Assembly: GCA_017474235.1 (NCBI GenBank)
Contig: JAFVIB010000002.1
Location: forward strand, 1 to 64,000
Source: Alistipes sp.
GTDB lineage: Bacteria > Bacteroidota > Bacteroidia > Bacteroidales > Rikenellaceae
Length of the DNA stretch: 64,000 nucleotides
Reading direction: 5' to 3'
Shown here: in pieces, positions 60,160 to 64,000 of the stretch
How positions within the stretch are numbered: the stretch's first letter is position 1
How the letters are laid out: every line of letters starts with the position of its first letter
Notes under the pieces: model-generated
Seen by the model: only the letters and a program-made list of their open reading frames with translations
Told to the model about the DNA's origin: nothing
Database searches by the model: none
Program-made: the position numbers and the translations under genes

Positions 60160-60885
60160 ATGACCCGACTATCAACCTCGAGCCTATTGGCAGTGATTTT
60201 CTCTTGCACAATTATCTCTTGTCAGCCTGACTTTACTCCGGAAATAGTATATATACCAGGAGGAGAGTTCGTTATGGGCTGCGACTCTATGGGGGATGAT
60301 GATGAATCTCCTGCACATTGCCTCACTGTTCAACCATTCTATTTGGGACTTTTCGAAGTGACCCAACAAGAGTGGGTACGGATAATGAGATACAACCCAT
60401 CTATGTTCAAAGGAGATGATAGACCCGTTGAGAATGTATCTTGGGAAGAGACGCAGCAGTTTATAGACAAATTAAACCGAATAACCGGTGAGAGGTTTCG
60501 TTTGCCGACAGAAGCCGAGTGGGAATTTGCTGCAAAATGTGGTAATTCCATGAATAACTTCGATTATTCAACTAACGGTTGGTGGCTCAAAAATAGCAAT
60601 GAGAAAACTCATCCCGTTGGAGTGTTGAAACCCAATCATTTTGGACTATACGATATGGTAGGTAATGTACACGAATGGTGTGCAGAGCCTTATGATAGCC
60701 TCTCCTATAAAAAGGCTGTTGGTATTATCTCCAATGATATAAAATCAACAACAGACGAGGTTGTGGCTCGAGGTGGTAATTGGGCAAGCGATAGACATTA
60801 TATTAGAGTTACAAATCGTAACCATGCACCAAAAAACTATAAAAGTCCAACAGTCGGCTTTAGAGTTGCAATGGATGCAGAGTAG
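60160..60885 (+). CDS. SUMF1/formylglycine-generating-enzyme-fold lipoprotein
   Basis: 241 aa, lipoprotein-like N terminus (IFSCTIISCQ). Full FGE-sulfatase fold: IPGGEFVMGCDSMGDDDE, FEVTQQEWVRIM, LPTEAEWEFAAKCGN, MVGNVHEWCAEPYDS, VARGGNWAS and the end VGFRVAMD. Catalytic enzymes use two Cys near the end (…CxxxxC…); here the region has no such pair, so a formylglycine activity is unlikely. In Bacteroidetes such proteins often serve in gliding/secretion (GldK-like) or as surface binders. Next gene is a small exported protein. Confidence 0.85.
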   Translation: MTRLSTSSLLAVIFSCTIISCQPDFTPEIVYIPGGEFVMGCDSMGDDDESPAHCLTVQPFYLGLFEVTQQEWVRIMRYNPSMFKGDDRPVENVSWEETQQFIDKLNRITGERFRLPTEAEWEFAAKCGNSMNNFDYSTNGWWLKNSNEKTHPVGVLKPNHFGLYDMVGNVHEWCAEPYDSLSYKKAVGIISNDIKSTTDEVVARGGNWASDRHYIRVTNRNHAPKNYKSPTVGFRVAMDAE

Positions 60886-60923
60886 TATTTTATTAAACAT
60901 TTCATTTATAAATTACAAAAGTT

Positions 60924-61286
60924 ATGAAAAAGATTATTGTTATTATACTTGCCTCTATCGGCATATTTATTAACGCAAATGCAGAATCCTATGGTTCTTG
61001 TAAAGTTGCTGGTGGTAATGGCGCAACAGTTGCTGTGACAGTTATGGATTTTGATACAGAAGGTAATGTTTCTATACAAATATCAAGTGATTGTGATGAC
61101 TATGTAAATGTTACCTTTACACTAGAATTGATAAGTGAAGAACGGTCAAAACTGGCGAGTCGAACAGAAGTTTTATCAGTCCAACCAAATAGTAACACTC
61201 AAAAAAATTATTACATACCTTTCAATACTTTCAGCAACAAAGTTGACCATGTAAATGTTATTGTTACTGGTGCTCGTTGTGAATAA
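60924..61286 (+). CDS. Small exported protein, 120 aa
   Basis: Signal peptide MKKIIVIILASIGIFINANA, mature beta-rich part (AGGNGATVAVTVMDFDTEGN). Conserved-looking Cys in SYGSCKVAG, SSDCDDY and the last residues ARCE could form disulfides. Not recognised. Ends in a terminator at 61354. Confidence 0.65.
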   Translation: MKKIIVIILASIGIFINANAESYGSCKVAGGNGATVAVTVMDFDTEGNVSIQISSDCDDYVNVTFTLELISEERSKLASRTEVLSVQPNSNTQKNYYIPFNTFSNKVDHVNVIVTGARCE

Positions 61287-61353
61287 TAAGCAATATTCAT
61301 AAGAGTATCTAACACATTTATTTCTTTTTAATCCTTTGCACAAGAAACAAAAC

Positions 61354-61380
61354 GAGGGTGGCTAAACCTTAGCCACCCTC
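61354..61380. terminator. Bidirectional terminator
   Basis: GAGGGTGGCTA (61354-61364) pairs with TAGCCACCCTC (61370-61380), between convergent genes. Confidence 0.85.
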
Positions 61381-61402
61381 ATATTTTGTGAATACCGAGC
61401 GA

Positions 61403-62260
61403 TTACTGCTTCTCGTAACCCTTAATCTTTACGAATGGAAGGTTCTTCTCTGCCCACTCTGCAACCTCAAAGAAACGGTCGCAGCACATAGCGTCGCAAC
61501 CAAGAGCTGCGCCGAGGAAGAAGTCCTCCTTATTGTTACCTGGCCACAGAGATACAATCATACCCAACTTATGACCGAGGCGGATAGTAGAACGAGTAGT
61601 ACCGTCCATCTTACAACCTACGCGCATAATGCCCATATTGTATGCCTCCATAAGAATCTCAGGAGATGCTGGCTTGCTCTTAAGAAGCATCATCTCTGCC
61701 TCAGGGTGCAGACGCTTCATAATTCTCAGTGCGCGGGTATCAAAAGAGGTGAAGAGGTAGAGTGAAGACTCAGGCTTATTAGGCATAGTCATATTCCACA
61801 ACTTCTCGCACAACTCCTCGAGCTTTGCCTCAGTGTAGAGCTCAGGGATAGTCTTAATCTCCCACTCGATATACATATTTGGCTTATCAGCAAGGAAGTC
61901 TGCAAACTCCTGACAGAGTGCAAGGTCGTTACCAGCCTTAGTCTTAATCTTCAGACACTCCTTTGTTGTAAGGTCCTCAGTCTGTACATCTACACCGCAG
62001 GTACGGTAGAGCGACTCGTCGTGGCTGAGGATAAGGTCGCCTGAACCTGTCATACGAACATCGGTCTCAAAACCGCGAGCTCCACGAGCATAAGCCTCAC
62101 GGAAAGCCTTCATAGTATTCTCGTCATACTCAAAGCGGCTACCACGGTGAGCAAAGAACTGAATTGTAGGGTAGTCCTCAATCTTGCTCTGAGCAGTGGC
62201 AAAATCGGTGTTAAACACCAATGCAGCGGCAAAAGCTGCGAATGTCAGAAATTTTTTCAT
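61403..62260 (-). CDS. Exported glycerophosphodiester phosphodiesterase
   Basis: Releases sn-glycerol-3-phosphate from glycerophosphodiesters. 285 aa with signal peptide (cleavage near FATAQ, residue 24). GDPD catalytic motif: AHRGSRFEYDENT (His38, Arg39), GFETDVRMT (Glu65, Asp67) and LSHDESLYR (His79). End WPGNNKEDFF. Located outside the cytoplasm, so glycerol-3-phosphate must be imported before GlpABC could use it. That link is inference. Confidence 0.92.
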   Translation of the reverse strand: MKKFLTFAAFAAALVFNTDFATAQSKIEDYPTIQFFAHRGSRFEYDENTMKAFREAYARGARGFETDVRMTGSGDLILSHDESLYRTCGVDVQTEDLTTKECLKIKTKAGNDLALCQEFADFLADKPNMYIEWEIKTIPELYTEAKLEELCEKLWNMTMPNKPESSLYLFTSFDTRALRIMKRLHPEAEMMLLKSKPASPEILMEAYNMGIMRVGCKMDGTTRSTIRLGHKLGMIVSLWPGNNKEDFFLGAALGCDAMCCDRFFEVAEWAEKNLPFVKIKGYEKQ

Positions 62261-62331
62261 TGTTTTTTAGTTATTATGGTTAATATATTTTCTGCTGTCA
62301 AAGATAGTTGTTTTTATTGTTTTTTGCAACT

Positions 62332-63708
62332 CTACTCCTCCGGAGCAAACATAGGGTCCCATGCAGGGAGCATTATAGGTTTCTGCTCGAGCATCTTCAG
62401 AACATCTGCCGGAACATACTCTCTTTCGGCAACAAGGCGGAACATATACTCGTCAAACCACTCGTCGGTCATAATCAGGTTGCCCTTGTAGCCACTGCTT
62501 GCGCCCCAACTGTTCTCAACCATCCACTTTGTGGTCTTGCCCTCGTTGTCGATATCTACGGCAATAAGGGTCATGGCGTGTGAAGAGCCGCTGGCAAAGG
62601 TCTGCACTCGCTGCTGCTTGTTCATACCGAACTTGGTGTCAAAGAGTGAGTCGTAGTCGAGGTTGGCAACATCCAAAACGCCCTTCTTGCGGTCGAAGAA
62701 CTTACCTACATCGCAAGAGAAGTACATTGCTGTATTGTCCTTTATAGATGCAATAGCAATCTCCTTGATGCGCTCAATCGGCAGGTTGATGTAGAGCCAA
62801 TTCTCGCCGTCGTAGATGTGGCGGTCGTAGTCAATCTCATAGACCTTGCCGTACTCGCGGGTCGGGTCGTTCATAATCATCACATAGTTCTTCTCAAGGT
62901 CCTCGCCGACAAACTCTTTATAGAAACTCTGCGGGGTGTAGCTCTGAGTCGAGACCTTCTCGCCCTTGCTGTTATAGCGGGTCCACACAAACTCCTGTGG
63001 TGGTACGCCGAGACACTTTACAAGTATGCCGTAAACCTCTGTCAGCATAGAGGTCTTGAGGGTTGTAAGCTCCTGTTTCTTAGCCTCTCGCAGTGTAAGG
63101 GCATACTCGCGCAACTTGAGCGAGAGAATCATTCGCATATCACGAGTATTGTTGCTCTGATATGTCTCCGGCATCGCACTACTTGGTACTGCACCGTACT
63201 TCATAATCAGGTTTGACACGCCAGTAAACTGACCACCGTCGCCAATAGGATTCTTAAGCAGCCACTCTACCTTGCGGTCATCAAGTGGCAGGTTGCGAGT
63301 GTCGATAATGCCCTGCAAGAAGAGGTTTGACTTCTCCAATAGGTCGTAGAACGAGAGGTAGTTCTGCGAAAACTCAAAGCCGTTCAAGTCGTGCTTGACA
63401 ATCATCTTTGCACGCAACACATTAAGACCTGTAAAGAGCCAGCAGCGACCCGATGACTTTTGGTCGGTAATGCCCTTTGTCTTTACTCTGTGCGAGAAGT
63501 GTGTGTCGCACATTGCAAGGTTGTCGCCATTTATGGCAAGGGTTGAGATTGGAACTGTTGTCAGGGCGTTCTTTACAGCAACCTCAGCCGCTGTACCCTT
63601 ATATCCGGAGCGGATTTGCTCCATCATAGCAGCGTCAATGCCGCCGTTATTCTGTGCCACTGCCGATACGGCGATAAGTGCGCAGAGCGATGTGATAATT
63701 TTCTTCAT
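62332..63708 (-). CDS. pepC: Aminopeptidase C-type (C1B) peptidase, exported
   Basis: 458 aa with signal peptide (MKKIITSLCALIAVSAVAQ). Bleomycin-hydrolase/PepC family: catalytic Cys89 in DQKSSGRCWLFTGLN, His in SSHAMTLIAVD and Asn in VENSWGASSGYKG. Full family length, all catalytic residues present. The exported location is typical of Bacteroidetes. Gene symbol given for the family; the physiological substrate is peptides. Confidence 0.93.
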   Translation of the reverse strand: MKKIITSLCALIAVSAVAQNNGGIDAAMMEQIRSGYKGTAAEVAVKNALTTVPISTLAINGDNLAMCDTHFSHRVKTKGITDQKSSGRCWLFTGLNVLRAKMIVKHDLNGFEFSQNYLSFYDLLEKSNLFLQGIIDTRNLPLDDRKVEWLLKNPIGDGGQFTGVSNLIMKYGAVPSSAMPETYQSNNTRDMRMILSLKLREYALTLREAKKQELTTLKTSMLTEVYGILVKCLGVPPQEFVWTRYNSKGEKVSTQSYTPQSFYKEFVGEDLEKNYVMIMNDPTREYGKVYEIDYDRHIYDGENWLYINLPIERIKEIAIASIKDNTAMYFSCDVGKFFDRKKGVLDVANLDYDSLFDTKFGMNKQQRVQTFASGSSHAMTLIAVDIDNEGKTTKWMVENSWGASSGYKGNLIMTDEWFDEYMFRLVAEREYVPADVLKMLEQKPIMLPAWDPMFAPEE

Positions 63709-63727
63709 ATAGTGTTAGGTTTTTCTA

Positions 63728-64000
63728 TTAATCTTTGATTAAAAACGGTCTTACAACCTCTTTCCATACAGCATAACCTTCAGGAGCCAAATGCAGCTTA
63801 TCTTCAAGGTAGAATGAAGGGTCAGCCTTGCCCTCCTCGGTAAGCAGCGGAGTGCAAGTGTCGATAAAAATTGCCTGCTCGCTCTTGTCGCAGTACTCCT
63901 TCATAAGGGCATTGAACAGAGCCTGACGCGCACGAATATTCTCTCTGCGCTCGCTATGCTTGATTGCCAAGAAATAGACCGGTGTATTAGGATAATCCCT
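63728..64000 (-). CDS. SGNH/GDSL hydrolase, C-terminal part (5' end outside window)
   Basis: The frame is open through the last base of the window, reading RDYPNTPVYFLAIKHSERR and on to the stop at 63728; the ORF does not begin at the internal TTG. DKLHLAPEGYAVWKEVVRPF contains the D-x-x-H catalytic pair at the end of SGNH hydrolases (His in DKLHLAP). N-terminal serine block is not visible. Likely an esterase or lipase; the substrate is unknown. Confidence 0.85.
   Translation of the reverse strand, partial: RDYPNTPVYFLAIKHSERRENIRARQALFNALMKEYCDKSEQAIFIDTCTPLLTEEGKADPSFYLEDKLHLAPEGYAVWKEVVRPFLIKD

Noticed and set aside
60160..60885. True formylglycine-generating enzyme
   Set aside because: The fold is present but the paired catalytic Cys residues near the C terminus are not seen, and no sulfatase gene is nearby.
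61403..62260. Functional operon link between this GDPD and glpABC
   Set aside because: They are 57 kb apart on opposite strands; only a metabolic connection can be suggested.

Overview
The window is a chromosomal segment of a strictly anaerobic member of the Bacteroidales. The evidence is: promoters of the Bacteroidetes type (TAnnTTTG at -7, in the best cases TTTG 19 bp upstream); many exported lipoproteins of the fimbrillin-like, DUF4270 and C10-peptidase kinds; a glycogen-synthase-like protein lacking its C-terminal domain; desulfoferrodoxin; and a thiamin-pyrophosphate riboswitch in front of a TonB-dependent receptor. A Rikenellaceae/Alistipes-like host is my guess, but I cannot prove the genus. 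I see no prophage, CRISPR array, transposase or rRNA.

Layout. 0.4-4.4 kb: glpABC, anaerobic glycerol-3-phosphate dehydrogenase. 5.0-8.7 kb: two exported S1/P1 nucleases and purine-nucleoside phosphorylase (minus strand), divergent from a purine permease; together a nucleic-acid scavenging set. 8.9-10.4 kb: HXXEE membrane protein divergent from an AraC regulator. 10.7-15 kb: two exported esterases (minus), a glycosyltransferase and a mutarotase (plus). 15-16.3 kb: a long leader with a G10 tract and a hairpin, a 39-aa peptide gene and a fimbrillin-like lipoprotein. 16.5-19.9 kb: initiator tRNA, recQ, lptB. 20-25.6 kb: aroA-aroC-prmC-recX-M23 peptidase, tightly packed. 25.6-27 kb: thioredoxin, ferritin, desulfoferrodoxin (minus). 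27.1-32.6 kb: a second short peptide gene, a 1192-aa fimbrillin/metallophosphoesterase fusion, and a membrane TPR protein with a DNA-binding-like end. 32.8-35.9 kb: small exported proteins including a C10-peptidase homologue without its catalytic Cys, and a mosaic of gene fragments. 36-44.8 kb: uppP, truB, queA, glgA-like, DUF4270, topA, a C1 peptidase. 45-48.1 kb (minus): gdhA and a flavin reductase operon. 48.2-50.8 kb: coiled-coil protein, zapA, possible 6S-like RNA, rny. 50.9-53.8 kb: fimbrillin-like lipoprotein and an intact C10 peptidase. 54-57 kb (minus): surE with a histidine kinase/response regulator pair, and a small exported protein. 57.1-61.3 kb: TPP riboswitch and TonB receptor, a large palindrome, small lipoprotein, SUMF1-type protein. 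61.4-64 kb (minus): glycerophosphodiester phosphodiesterase, aminopeptidase C, and an SGNH hydrolase cut by the window edge.

The most unusual content is between genes. (1) A 370-510 bp intergenic element occurs twice, both times between convergent genes. Its core folds as a cloverleaf whose stems differ in sequence but keep their pairing. (2) Two short (39-41 aa) peptides of one type each sit directly upstream of a fimbrillin-like lipoprotein. One of them is behind a leader with a G10 tract and a terminator-like hairpin. (3) The small-lipoprotein locus at 33-36 kb carries fused duplicated gene fragments and shares a terminator-plus-promoter cassette with surE 20 kb away. (4) Further large palindromes lie at 10.5 and 59.8 kb. 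(5) Three genes have their -7 box only 4 nt from the start codon and look leaderless.
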